64,000 nt of DNA. Origin: Geothrix oryzae. GTDB taxonomy: Bacteria; Acidobacteriota; Holophagae; Holophagales; Holophagaceae. The first letter of the stretch is position 1, and each line of letters begins with the position of its first letter. The notes beneath the pieces are model-generated. The model was not told the origin of the DNA. It searched no databases and saw only the letters and a list, made by a program, of their open reading frames with translations. Below are positions 53,269-61,411 of this stretch, one piece after another. Location: NCBI RefSeq assembly GCF_030295385.1, contig NZ_AP027079.1, forward strand, positions 1,736,001 to 1,800,000. The letters run 5' to 3'. Made by a program: the position numbers and the translations under genes.

Positions 53269-55169
53269 TTCACCAGGAATCCGGGCTGGGCGTCGCTGGG
53301 CGGGGCCACCAGATAGGGCTTGCTGGCGTTGTCGCTGGCGGCCAGCAGCATGCCGTGGCTTTCGATGCCCATGAGCTTGCGGGGCGCCAGGTTCGCCACC
53401 ACGACCACGAGGCGGTTCAGCAGGTCGGCAGGCTCGTAGGCCTTGCCGATGCCGCCGACGATGGTGCGCTGCTCCAGACCGATGTCCACCTTCATCTTGA
53501 TGAGCTTGTCGCTCTTGGGCACGCGTTCCGCCTCAAGGACCCGGCCCACGCGCAGATCCACCTTGAAGAAGGTGTCGGCATCCACGGTTTCGCGGATCTC
53601 GGGAACATCCAGGTTGGGTTTGCTCTCGGCAGGGACTGCCGCCGCCGTCTCGAGGTCGCTCATTTCCTTCTCCTTGTCGATGCGCTGGAACAGGGGCTTG
53701 GGATCGCCGATGGGGCCGATGGCGGGGCCATCCAGGGCGAAGCCGTGGAAGGTCCGCTCGGCCACCTTCGTGCCGTGGCCGAGGCTCTCCCACAAGGTCT
53801 GGGCCAGCTCGGGCATCACCGGCGCCACGAGCAGGGCGGTGGCGCGCAGGGCCCGGTAGAGGTTCGCCAGCACGGCGTCCAGCTTGGCGTCGTTGGCCGG
53901 GTCCTTGGCCAGCTTCCAGGGCTCGGCCTTCACGATGTAGCCGTCGAGGGCGCGCAGATGCGCCCAAAGGGCGTCCAGGGCGGCATGGAAGTCGTTGGCG
54001 CGGGCCTTCTCCAGATACTCGGGGAAGACCTCCAGCAGCTGGCTGGCCACCTGCTGGTCGAGCTCATCCATGACCGAAGGCACGGGCACCACGCCGCCGC
54101 GGTAGCGCTGGATCATGCTCAGCGTGCGGGAGGCCAGGTTGCCCAGGCCATTGGCCAGATCGGCGTTGAGGCGGTCCATGAAGCCCTCGAAGCTGAAGCC
54201 GCGGTCGTGGCCAACCTGCATGTCGCGCATGAAATAGAAGCGCAGGGCGTCATTGCCGAAGCGCAGCAGGGTATCCGGGCGCACGACATTGCCCTTGCTC
54301 TTGGACATCTTGTCCTCGCCCATGAGCCACCAGCCGTGGGCCAGGATGGTGGTGGGCTGGAACATGCCCGCCGCCATGAGGAAGGCCGGCCAGTACACGG
54401 CATGAAAGCGCAGGATGTCCTTCCCCACGAGCTGCAGGTCCGGCGGCCAGCAGCTGGGAGGACAGCCCGTGAGGTAGTTGAGGAGCGCATCGAACCAGAC
54501 ATAGATGACATGCTTCTCTTCGCCGGGGACGGGGATGCCCCAGGTGATGGTGGTGCGGCTGATGGAGAGGTCCTCCAGGCCACCTTCTACGAAGCGCTTC
54601 ACCTCGTTGAAGCGGAACTCGGGCTGCACGAACTCCGGATGCTCCTCGAAGTGCTTCAGCAGGCGGTCCTGGTAGGCGCTCAGACGGAAGAAATAGGTCT
54701 CCTCCTCCAGCTCCACCAGCTGGTGGGCGAGGCCCTGGGCCTGCAGCTCCTTGGCCTGGGTCTCGGTAACATAGGCCTCGTCGCTCACCGAGTAGAGGCC
54801 CTTGTAGGTGCCCTTGTAGATGTCGCCCTTGTCGAGGAGCCGCTTGAAGAGGCGCTGGACCTGGGCCCGGTGGTCCTCGTCCGTCGTGCGGATGAAGCGG
54901 AAGTGGGTCATCCCCATGGCCTTCCACAGCTCCGTGTAGTTGGCCACCACCTCATCGGCCAGCTGCTTGGGGGTGATGCCCCGGGCGGCCGCGGCCTTCT
55001 CCACCTTCTGGCCGTGCTCGTCGGTGCCCGTGAGGAAGTACACCTCCTCGCCCCGCATGCGGTGGAACCGGGCGATCACATCCGCCAGCACCGTGGTGTA
55101 GGTGTGGCCGATGTGGGGCCGGTCGTTGACATAGTAGATGGGCGTGGTGATGTAGAAGGGCTTGGACAC
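53265..55169 (-). CDS. metG: Methionyl-tRNA synthetase with C-terminal tRNA-binding domain
   Basis: 634 residues. The class I signatures are P-H-I-G-H near residue 19 and K-M-S-K-S near 290. The anticodon-binding helices fill about 350-500. The final ~105 residues form an EMAP/Trbp111-like domain (D-L-R-V-G-R-V-L near 545) that dimerises or binds tRNA. No zinc-knuckle cysteines are seen, so it is the zinc-free form. The start is GTG 55169 with GGAG five bases upstream. It heads an operon with three small genes. Confidence 0.94.
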   Translation of the reverse strand: MSKPFYITTPIYYVNDRPHIGHTYTTVLADVIARFHRMRGEEVYFLTGTDEHGQKVEKAAAARGITPKQLADEVVANYTELWKAMGMTHFRFIRTTDEDHRAQVQRLFKRLLDKGDIYKGTYKGLYSVSDEAYVTETQAKELQAQGLAHQLVELEEETYFFRLSAYQDRLLKHFEEHPEFVQPEFRFNEVKRFVEGGLEDLSISRTTITWGIPVPGEEKHVIYVWFDALLNYLTGCPPSCWPPDLQLVGKDILRFHAVYWPAFLMAAGMFQPTTILAHGWWLMGEDKMSKSKGNVVRPDTLLRFGNDALRFYFMRDMQVGHDRGFSFEGFMDRLNADLANGLGNLASRTLSMIQRYRGGVVPVPSVMDELDQQVASQLLEVFPEYLEKARANDFHAALDALWAHLRALDGYIVKAEPWKLAKDPANDAKLDAVLANLYRALRATALLVAPVMPELAQTLWESLGHGTKVAERTFHGFALDGPAIGPIGDPKPLFQRIDKEKEMSDLETAAAVPAESKPNLDVPEIRETVDADTFFKVDLRVGRVLEAERVPKSDKLIKMKVDIGLEQRTIVGGIGKAYEPADLLNRLVVVVANLAPRKLMGIESHGMLLAASDNASKPYLVAPPSDAQPGFLVK

Positions 55170-55217
55170 GGGGGCTCCGAGCCTTCCAGTCTACCGGCCC
55201 CGGCCTTGCTCCGCGAG

Positions 55218-55784
55218 TCAGGCTCTTTGCCGCTTCCAGCAGGTGGCCAGGTGGTCATCGACCAGCCCCAGCGACTGCATGTAGGCGTACATGATCGTGG
55301 GCCCCACGAAGGTGAAGTCGCGCTTCTTGAGGGCCTTGCTGAGGGCCTCGGCCTCGGGTGTCACGGCGGGGACATCCGCCAGGCTCTTCGGCCGGTTGAC
55401 CTTCGTCTTTCCCCCCACGAAGGCCCAGAGGAAGGCGTCGAAGCTGCCGAATTCCCGCTGCACCGCCAGGAAAGCCAGGGCATTCTTCCTGGCCGAGAAG
55501 ACCTTCAGCCGGTTCCGCACGATGCCCGGATCCTGGAGGACCGCCTCCAGCTCTGCGTCGGTCATGGCCGCGACCTTCGCGGGATCGAACCCGTGAAAGG
55601 CCTTCCGGTAGGCTTCGCGCTTGCGGAGGACGGTGATCCAGCTCAGGCCCGCCTGGGCCCCTTCCAGCACCAGCTTCTCGAACAACCGGCGGTCATCATG
55701 CTGGGGAACGCCCCATTCCTCGTCGTGGTAGGCCACATAGAGCGGATCCGTCCCGCACCAGCCGCAGCGAATCTTCCCGTCCAT
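55218..55784 (-). CDS. tag: DNA-3-methyladenine glycosylase I
   Basis: Excises 3-methyladenine from DNA. The 188-residue protein has the zinc ligands expected for Tag: Cys in I-R-C-G-W-C near the N terminus, His in Y-H-D-E-E-W, and the C-terminal D-D-H-L-A-T-C. L-S-W-I-T-V-L and T-F-V-G-P-T complete the pattern. GGAGGG stands seven bases before the ATG. It is separated from metG by 48 bases and from cyclophilin by a terminator. Confidence 0.94.
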   Translation of the reverse strand: MDGKIRCGWCGTDPLYVAYHDEEWGVPQHDDRRLFEKLVLEGAQAGLSWITVLRKREAYRKAFHGFDPAKVAAMTDAELEAVLQDPGIVRNRLKVFSARKNALAFLAVQREFGSFDAFLWAFVGGKTKVNRPKSLADVPAVTPEAEALSKALKKRDFTFVGPTIMYAYMQSLGLVDDHLATCWKRQRA

Positions 55785-55801
55785 GTCTTCGCCCTCCTCT
55801 A

Positions 55802-55835
55802 CGAAAAACAGGGCGGCAGCGCCGCCCTGTTTTCG
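55802..55835. terminator. Terminator between cyclophilin and tag
   Basis: AAAACAGGGCGGC (55805-55817) and its complement (55821-55833) pair over 13 bp with a 3-base loop. On the minus strand a run of five T follows the stem, so it ends the leftward cyclophilin transcript. Confidence 0.8.
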
Positions 55836-55853
55836 GATGAATCCACAGGAAGC

Positions 55854-56321
55854 TTAAGCCTCCACCACCGTCGCCTTCACGATGCGGTCATTGGCCTTGA
55901 TCGCCTGCACCACCTTGATGTCGGCCTCCGCGACGCACTGGCCGAAGACGGTGTGGACGCCATCGAGATGGGCCACATTGCGGCGGTCGCCGTTCACCAC
56001 GAAGAACTGGCTGCCGCCGGTGTCCTTGCCCGCGTGGGCCATGGAGACGGCGCCCAGCTTGTGCTGGTGGGGGTTGCCGGCGGTCTCGCACTTGATCTTC
56101 CAGCCGGGGCCGCCGGTGCCGGGCATGCCGGAGGCGCCGGGCTTGGTGTTGGGGCAGCCGCCCTGGATGACGAAGTCGGGGATCACGCGGTGGAAGGCCA
56201 GGCCGTCGTAGAAGCCGGCCTCGATGAGCTTCACGAAGTTGGCCACGGTGCCAGGGGCCTCCTTCGGGAAGAGCTCCAGGTTGATGTCGCCCTTGTCGGT
56301 CTGGAAGAGCACTCGGGTCAT
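55854..56321 (-). CDS. Peptidyl-prolyl cis-trans isomerase, cyclophilin type
   Basis: 155-residue cytoplasmic cyclophilin without a signal peptide. The active-site pattern [13 protein letters not shown] is near residues 40-53, followed by S-Q-F-F-V-V and V-F-G-Q-C. GAGAGG lies six bases before the ATG. It is transcribed alone, bounded by a terminator. Confidence 0.93.
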   Translation of the reverse strand: MTRVLFQTDKGDINLELFPKEAPGTVANFVKLIEAGFYDGLAFHRVIPDFVIQGGCPNTKPGASGMPGTGGPGWKIKCETAGNPHQHKLGAVSMAHAGKDTGGSQFFVVNGDRRNVAHLDGVHTVFGQCVAEADIKVVQAIKANDRIVKATVVEA

Positions 56322-56377
56322 GGTTCACCTCTCTGCGTCAAACCACCAGAATAGAAGGCGGATCCCCCGGAGTCAGC

Positions 56378-56845
56378 ATGAACTTCCTGCGCGCCCTGCC
56401 CTGCCTCTTCCTGGCCTTCGGTCTCCGGGCCCAGGCCCCCGGGCTCGAGGCCGTGGTCCGTGGTGGCGGAGACCTCACCCTCGATGGGATCCCCTGGCGC
56501 CTGGAGCTCGCCTCCATAGCCTCCATCCCGGCCCGGTCGGGCCTGCCGCCCCTGGTCCGCCTGACCGGCCGTCTGGTCCCCAGGGATCCCGCCCTCGCCT
56601 TCGACCTGGAGCTGGTCGTCCTCAAGAATGGCACCCTCTACATGCTGCGCCTGGTGCGCCAGAAGCCCGGCGGGTACCCGGATTCCTGGGCGGCCACGGA
56701 AAAGACCCGGGTGCGGTTCACGCGGCTGGAGGACCGCAGCGGGGGACGCCTGGAGCTGGCCTGCTCGGGCCCGCTGACCGGCGTCATCGGCCAGAAGCCC
56801 AGGACAGCGACCTGGCACGGATCCCTCTGGGCCGAGCTGCCCTGA
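56378..56845 (+). CDS. Small secreted hypothetical protein
   Basis: 155 residues with a signal peptide (about 1-19, ending F-G-L-R-A-Q-A). The mature part is beta-rich and ends in W-H-G-S-L-W-A-E-L. No family is recognised. GGAG five bases before the ATG supports the start. The next gene begins 46 bases after its stop. Confidence 0.7.
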   Translation: MNFLRALPCLFLAFGLRAQAPGLEAVVRGGGDLTLDGIPWRLELASIASIPARSGLPPLVRLTGRLVPRDPALAFDLELVVLKNGTLYMLRLVRQKPGGYPDSWAATEKTRVRFTRLEDRSGGRLELACSGPLTGVIGQKPRTATWHGSLWAELP

Positions 56846-56891
56846 GACCTCGAGACCGTTGATCGCATATCATCAAGGTCCCGGAGGCTTC

Positions 56892-57317
56892 ATGAAGTTC
56901 CACGCCATCGTTCCCGCCCTGGTCCTGCTGGGGGTCGCCTCCTTCGTGGGCTGCCGCAAGGTGCCCCTGACGCCCAGCTCGCCCATTCCCTCCGGGACGG
57001 CCGTGTTCCGCTTCACCCGCGCCGTGCGGGGACCCGTGGAACTGAGCCTCGACGGGGCCCGCATTCCCGTCCAGCAGCTGCCCAAGGGTGCCAAGAGCCT
57101 GGTCGTGAAGGGCCTGGCGCCGGGCAAGCACCGCTTCTTCCTCAGTAGCCAGCGCGAGACCTTCAGCCCGGACCAGGGTGAGCTGGACATGGGCACCGAC
57201 AAGGGCATCTACCAGGTCACCCTCACCCAGAAGCTGGAATCGGTGCTCTACGGCAAGCCGGATCCCCTGCCCACCGCCGAGGGGCTTCCCGGGGTCACGG
57301 CCACCCTCGTCAAGTAG
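56892..57317 (+). CDS. Probable lipoprotein of unknown function
   Basis: 141 residues. The N terminus, about 20 hydrophobic residues ending F-V-G-C, is a near-lipobox with a possible acylated Cys at about 21. The mature part is beta-rich (V-E-L-S-L-D-G; L-A-P-G-K-H-R-F-F-L), similar in feel to PEGA-type repeats. GGAGG four bases before ATG 56892 sets the start. It is followed by the ferredoxin gene after 2 bases. Confidence 0.68.
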   Translation: MKFHAIVPALVLLGVASFVGCRKVPLTPSSPIPSGTAVFRFTRAVRGPVELSLDGARIPVQQLPKGAKSLVVKGLAPGKHRFFLSSQRETFSPDQGELDMGTDKGIYQVTLTQKLESVLYGKPDPLPTAEGLPGVTATLVK

Positions 57318-57319
57318 CG

Positions 57320-57613
57320 ATGCCCCTGGTGGCCCGCACCCGCCGGGCAGACCGCATCGTCGGCGGACGGGGAACCCTGATGGACCGCTGCCTGGCCGCG
57401 GGCCTGCCCGTAGCCTCGGCCTGCTCGGGCCGCGGGGCCTGCGCCAGGTGTCTGGTCACCGTGCTGCAGGGAGGCGAGCAGCTCAGCCCGATCCGCACCC
57501 ATGAAGCCCGGGTGCTGAGCCGGAACCACGCCGCGCCTGATCAGCGGCTCAGCTGCCAGTGCCGGGCCCTGAATGCGGCCGGGGCCGTCCTGATCACGAC
57601 GGGCTACTGGTGA
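57320..57613 (+). CDS. Small 2Fe-2S ferredoxin
   Basis: 97 residues. The plant-type cluster motif is A-C-S-G-R-G-A-C-A-R-C (C-x5-C-x2-C) with the fourth cysteine in L-S-C-Q-C about 40 residues later. It begins 2 bases after the lipoprotein stop, and its own stop overlaps the GTG of the next gene. The redox partner is not evident. Confidence 0.82.
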   Translation: MPLVARTRRADRIVGGRGTLMDRCLAAGLPVASACSGRGACARCLVTVLQGGEQLSPIRTHEARVLSRNHAAPDQRLSCQCRALNAAGAVLITTGYW

Positions 57614-58602
57614 GACGGCCGGCCTGGATCGGCCTCGCGACCCTCCCCTTCCTGGCGGTGGCAGGCTTCGTCGCGTGGAAAGCCTGGAAGGTCGCGCGGG
57701 AGCTGGTGGATCCACCCTTCTACCGCCCCCAGCCCCTGGCCCGGGTCGAGGCCACCTACCGCGAGCTCGCGGCGGGCGGCGACGGCGACCCCGGCGGTGT
57801 CTGGTCGGCCCAGGAGGTCGATGGCCTGCAGCTCTGGCGCCTGCGCCGCCGGGAGCCCTCCCGAGGGGTGGTCCTGCTGCTTCATGGCTTCGGGGATGAC
57901 CGCTGGGGCACCAGCCCCGCCCTGAAGTGGTTCCCGGGTCTCGATGCCGCCATCTTCACCTACCGGCGCCGGGATGATGCCCTGCGCGCCGGCGGGTCCG
58001 CCCCGGCCGTCACCTTCGGCGTGGCCGAATCCCGGGATGTGGTGCGCATCGTCCATCGCCTTGAGGCCATGGGAACCCCCCGGCGCAAGATCCTGCTCCT
58101 GGGCCGCAGCCTCGGGGCCTCCGTGGGCCTGCTGGCATTGGCCGACCTCGAACGGGAAGGCCGGGGCCCGCTGGCGGGCCTCATCTGGGAGGGCGCCCCC
58201 GCCAGCAGCCGGAGCTTCGCCGAACGCCTCGTGAGGGGCCCGGAGGATCGCTGGTGGCACCTCCTCGCCCCGCCCATCGGGGCCCTGGCCAGCACCGGAG
58301 CCGGGCGCATGGGCGGCTACGAACCTTCCGAGACGGACCTGCTGCGCCGGACCCAGGGCCTGCGCTTCACGACTCCGAGCCTGTGCTTCCTGGCCACCCA
58401 AGACCGTCTGGCCCCACCGGACATCCAACGGGCCCTGGCGGCGCGGTTCGCCTCAGGCCGGGTGATCGAAGTGCCGACCTGGCACCTGCATTGCGCCGAG
58501 GTGATGGGCCCCGCCTATGCGGGCGCCATCCGGCAGGCCGTCTCCGAATGGCTTCCCCCGGAATCGGAAAGGGGCCCCGAAGGGCCCCGTCCGATTCCCT
58601 GA
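57610..58602 (+). CDS. Membrane-anchored alpha/beta hydrolase
   Basis: 330 residues with an N-terminal membrane segment (about 6-22). Oxyanion loop is L-L-H-G-F-G, the nucleophile elbow G-R-S-L-G-A-S (Ser near 170), and a C-terminal histidine lies in T-W-H-L-H-C-A. The pattern is that of esterases/lipases of unknown substrate. The GTG start overlaps the ferredoxin stop (GTGA), so the two are coupled. A terminator hairpin overlaps its end. Confidence 0.78.
   Translation: MRRPAWIGLATLPFLAVAGFVAWKAWKVARELVDPPFYRPQPLARVEATYRELAAGGDGDPGGVWSAQEVDGLQLWRLRRREPSRGVVLLLHGFGDDRWGTSPALKWFPGLDAAIFTYRRRDDALRAGGSAPAVTFGVAESRDVVRIVHRLEAMGTPRRKILLLGRSLGASVGLLALADLEREGRGPLAGLIWEGAPASSRSFAERLVRGPEDRWWHLLAPPIGALASTGAGRMGGYEPSETDLLRRTQGLRFTTPSLCFLATQDRLAPPDIQRALAARFASGRVIEVPTWHLHCAEVMGPAYAGAIRQAVSEWLPPESERGPEGPRPIP
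58561..58597 (-). terminator. Terminator with UUCG loop, overlapping the hydrolase 3' end
   Basis: GGGGCCC (58571-58577) pairs with GGGCCCC (58582-58588) around a CGAA loop (TTCG on the minus strand), with outer arms GAATCGGA / TCCGATTC. It probably ends the leftward CsgG-like transcript. Confidence 0.7.
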
Positions 58603-58611
58603 GCGGGATCC

Positions 58612-59349
58612 CTACTCTTCTTCGTGGGCCGCCACGGTGGCGCGCAGAAGCTTCGGCGTGATGCGCTGCACGATGGGCTCGAACACCTTGTTCACGAGCT
58701 CCTCGTCGTACTGCACCTCGGCGCCGGTGCCGGCCACCTTCACGCTGGTGTCGGAAATCTTGTCCTCATCCTTCCAGGCGCCCAGGATCTCGCCGGTCTC
58801 CACCTCGATGAGGCGGATGTCCAGACGGCCCGTGAAGGAGGCCTTCTTGACATTCACGCTGCCCGCCACGGCTCCGGCCATGCCATCCCCCGTGACCTTG
58901 CTCACCAGGGCGCCCACGCCCCAGCCCGTGCCGAAGCCACCCTCCTTGTAGGCGAAGCGGGTGATCTTGCCGGTCATCACATACTTCACGCCCAGCAGCT
59001 TGCCGATCTTCTGGACGGTGGCGGTATCCACTTCGCCGCTCTGCTGGAAGTTCAGCTCTTCGCGGATCTCGGACAGGCGCTCGCGCTCGATGACGCGGAT
59101 CTTGTTCTTGCCCTTCTCCATGATCTCCGTGGTGAAGAGATCGCGGAGCTGGTTGGAGATGGTGCTCATCTGGTTGCCCCAGCCTCCGAAGCGCCAGCCG
59201 TGCCAGGCATCGGGCGCGGCCTTGAACTCCAGGATGGCGATGCGGGGCAGCTTGGCCTTGTCTTCTTTGGAGAGCTTCTTCTGGGCGAAAGCAGGTGTCG
59301 CGACAGCGGCAACGGCCAGAAGAGCGAGGAGCAGCTTGCGGAAACGCAT
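58612..59349 (-). CDS. CsgG-family secreted protein
   Basis: 245 residues. A signal peptide (about 1-22, A-T-P-A-F-A) precedes a CsgG-like domain with R-I-A-I-L-E-F near residue 37, F-T-T-E-I-M-E-K near 71, V-I-E-R-E-R-L-S-E-I near 86 and G-V-K-Y-V-M-T-G-K-I-T near 124. In curli systems CsgG forms the outer-membrane pore, but this protein lacks the usual N-terminal lipobox and no other curli gene is near. It may instead be a periplasmic relative. Confidence 0.82.
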   Translation of the reverse strand: MRFRKLLLALLAVAAVATPAFAQKKLSKEDKAKLPRIAILEFKAAPDAWHGWRFGGWGNQMSTISNQLRDLFTTEIMEKGKNKIRVIERERLSEIREELNFQQSGEVDTATVQKIGKLLGVKYVMTGKITRFAYKEGGFGTGWGVGALVSKVTGDGMAGAVAGSVNVKKASFTGRLDIRLIEVETGEILGAWKDEDKISDTSVKVAGTGAEVQYDEELVNKVFEPIVQRITPKLLRATVAAHEEE

Positions 59350-59377
59350 GGGGACTCCAGGAAAGAGGTTGAGACGG

Positions 59378-59674
59378 TCAGTCGTCGATCAGCTTGCTGC
59401 GAAGTTCCTTGCCCAGCTTGAAATAGACCACGCGCTTGGGTGGCACCTGGATGCTCTCGCCACTGCGGGGATTGCGGCCCTGACGGGCCCGGCGATCCCG
59501 CAGCCGGAAGCTGCCGAACCCGCGCAGTTCCACGCCCTCACCCGTCTTGAGAGATTCGATGATGCTCTCCAGGAAGGTGTTCACCAGGAGGTCGGCGTCC
59601 TTCTTTCCAAGCTCCAGGCGCTCCATCAGATGTCGGGACAGGTCGGCCTTGGTGAGGGTCTCCATCGCTTCCAT
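59378..59674 (-). CDS. HU/IHF-family DNA-binding protein
   Basis: 98 residues. L-T-K-A-D-L-S-R-H-L at the N terminus, G-V-E-L-R-G-F-G-S-F and R-N-P-R-S-G-E-S-I-Q-V-P as the DNA-binding arm are typical. Length and a final P-P-K-R-V-V-Y-F-K lean toward IHF alpha, but a HU call is possible. ATG 59674 has GGAG five bases upstream. The gene is just upstream of the CsgG-like gene. Confidence 0.88.
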   Translation of the reverse strand: MEAMETLTKADLSRHLMERLELGKKDADLLVNTFLESIIESLKTGEGVELRGFGSFRLRDRRARQGRNPRSGESIQVPPKRVVYFKLGKELRSKLIDD

Positions 59675-59767
59675 GGGAACTCCGGGGGTGTGTGGGCTTG
59701 GTGGATTGAAGGCAGTCCTCAATAAATCCCCATCTGAGGTCCGCGGTCAAGGGGGACATCTCCATCC

Positions 59768-59803
59768 ATTTGAAAAAAAGGGGGCCGAAGCCCCCTTTTC
59801 AAA
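59768..59803 (-). terminator. Terminator after pepA with UUCG tetraloop
   Basis: GGGGGC, loop TTCG and GCCCCC (59780-59795) are followed on the minus strand by seven T and an outer TTTGAAAA / TTTTCAAA arm. It lies 18 bases after the pepA stop. Confidence 0.82.
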
Positions 59804-59820
59804 CGACCCGGAGGGGGTAC

Positions 59821-61293
59821 TCAAGCCATGAGCCATTCCAGGAGGAACCGGGGGCCCTCGCCGCTGGCGCCGTGGGTGCGGTAGTCCCGCTCCTTGCCCG
59901 ACCAGCCGCCGGAGAGGTCCACATGGGCCCAGGAGGCCTGTCCCACGAACTCGCGCAGGAAGAGGCCGGCCGTGATGGTGCCGCCCCAGCGGATGCCCGT
60001 GATGTTCTTCAGGTCGGCCAGGGGGCTCTTGAGCAGCTCGGCGTATTCCTCGACCAGGGGGAGCTGCCAGAGGTGCTCGCCCACGGCGCCGCCCGCATCC
60101 ATGAGGTGGTCCACCAGCTTCTGGTCGGTGCCCATGACCGCCGAGACCCCGTCGCCCATGGCGATGAGTGCCGCGCCCGTGAGGGTGGCCAGGTCCACCA
60201 CATGGTCCGCGCCCAGCTCACCCGCGTAGTGAAGGAGGTCCGCCAGCACCAGCCGGCCCTCCGCGTCGGTGTTGAGCACTTCGATCGTCTTGCCGCTGCG
60301 GCTGCGGAGGACATCGCCGGGCTTGTAGCTGGTGCCGGAAGGCATGTTCTCCACCAGACCCAGCAGGCCCGTGACCTGCACCGGGACCTCCAGCTGCGCG
60401 CAGGCCACGAGGGTGGCCAGCACGATGGCCGCGCCGGTCATGTCGTCCTTCATCGTCTCCATACCCGAGGCGTCTTTGAGGGACAGGCCGCCCGAATCGA
60501 AGCAGACGCCCTTGCCCACCAGCACCACATGCTTCTTCGGCTTCTCCTTCGGCTTGTATTCGAGCTTCACCACCCGCGGGGGCCGGGCACTGCCCTGGCC
60601 GACCGCCAGCACGGAGCGGAAGCCGCCCTTCTCGAGGGCCGGCACATCCATCACCTCGCAGTGGAGCTTGTGCTGCTTGGCCAGTTTCGAAGCCGTTTCC
60701 GCGAAAACTTCAGGATAGAGATCCCCCGCAGGGGTGTTGGCGAGGTCACGCACCCGATGGCAGGCCAGCACCCCGGCCTCGATCATGGGCAGCTTGCGGC
60801 GGGCCTTGCGGGTGTCATCCCCATTGGTAAAGATCTCGATGGACGAAAACTGTTTCGCCTCCGGCTTGCCGCCCTTGAAGACCACGAAATCGTAGTTGGC
60901 CAGAAGGGCGCCCTCGGCGACGGACACCTGCACGGCATCGTGGTCGAGCGTGGAGGTGGAAGGCGACAGCACGCCGATCTTCTTCCACTTTTTCTTGAGA
61001 CAGAAGCGGGCGGCCGTACCCACGGCTTTGCGGATCTTGTTGAGCGTCACCTTCTCTTCGTCGCCGAGCCCCACCAGCACCATCCAGCGGCTCTCCTTCA
61101 CGCCATTGGGATGATGCAGCGGCACAACTTCAAGATAGTCCGCCTTGAAATCTTCCTCATCCATCACTTGCCGTGCGACCTTGCTGATGGCGAGAGGCAG
61201 CCGATGTCGCTCACGCCCGGAGAACACCGGAACGATCAGCGCATCTCCCGCGAAGTCCTTGCCGGTTTGAGAACTGATATCCACTGAAGACAT
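59821..61293 (-). CDS. pepA: Leucyl aminopeptidase (M17)
   Basis: Dinuclear metal aminopeptidase of 490 residues. The M17 signature N-T-D-A-E-G-R-L-V-L lies near residue 342; metal ligands are also in G-K-G-V-C-F-D-S-G-G-L and M-K-D-D-M. It has the usual N-terminal domain (about 1-160) before the catalytic one. The upstream 118 bases are AT-rich and hold its promoter. A clear terminator ends it. Confidence 0.94.
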   Translation of the reverse strand: MSSVDISSQTGKDFAGDALIVPVFSGRERHRLPLAISKVARQVMDEEDFKADYLEVVPLHHPNGVKESRWMVLVGLGDEEKVTLNKIRKAVGTAARFCLKKKWKKIGVLSPSTSTLDHDAVQVSVAEGALLANYDFVVFKGGKPEAKQFSSIEIFTNGDDTRKARRKLPMIEAGVLACHRVRDLANTPAGDLYPEVFAETASKLAKQHKLHCEVMDVPALEKGGFRSVLAVGQGSARPPRVVKLEYKPKEKPKKHVVLVGKGVCFDSGGLSLKDASGMETMKDDMTGAAIVLATLVACAQLEVPVQVTGLLGLVENMPSGTSYKPGDVLRSRSGKTIEVLNTDAEGRLVLADLLHYAGELGADHVVDLATLTGAALIAMGDGVSAVMGTDQKLVDHLMDAGGAVGEHLWQLPLVEEYAELLKSPLADLKNITGIRWGGTITAGLFLREFVGQASWAHVDLSGGWSGKERDYRTHGASGEGPRFLLEWLMA

Positions 61294-61411
61294 GGAAGTT
61301 CCTCCTGGTCCAAGAGACTAGGCCGAACCTAAAAAAAAGAAAAGGCCGTTTTCGATCATTATTTGTCACCGTTTGGCAATTTGTTAGCGAACTTTTTTTC
61401 AACGCTAGCCA
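61294..61411. promoter_or_regulatory. AT-rich divergent promoter region between pepA and the PabB-like gene
   Basis: This 118-base gap is much richer in A+T than its surroundings and contains runs of A and T. No -35/-10 pair with canonical spacing was confirmed. For pepA the best -10-like element is AATAAT near 61360, and a GGAGG ribosome-binding site is near the start. Confidence 0.45.

Noticed and set aside
53355..56354. 999-codon frame antisense to metG, tag and cyclophilin
   Set aside because: It crosses three real genes and a terminator.
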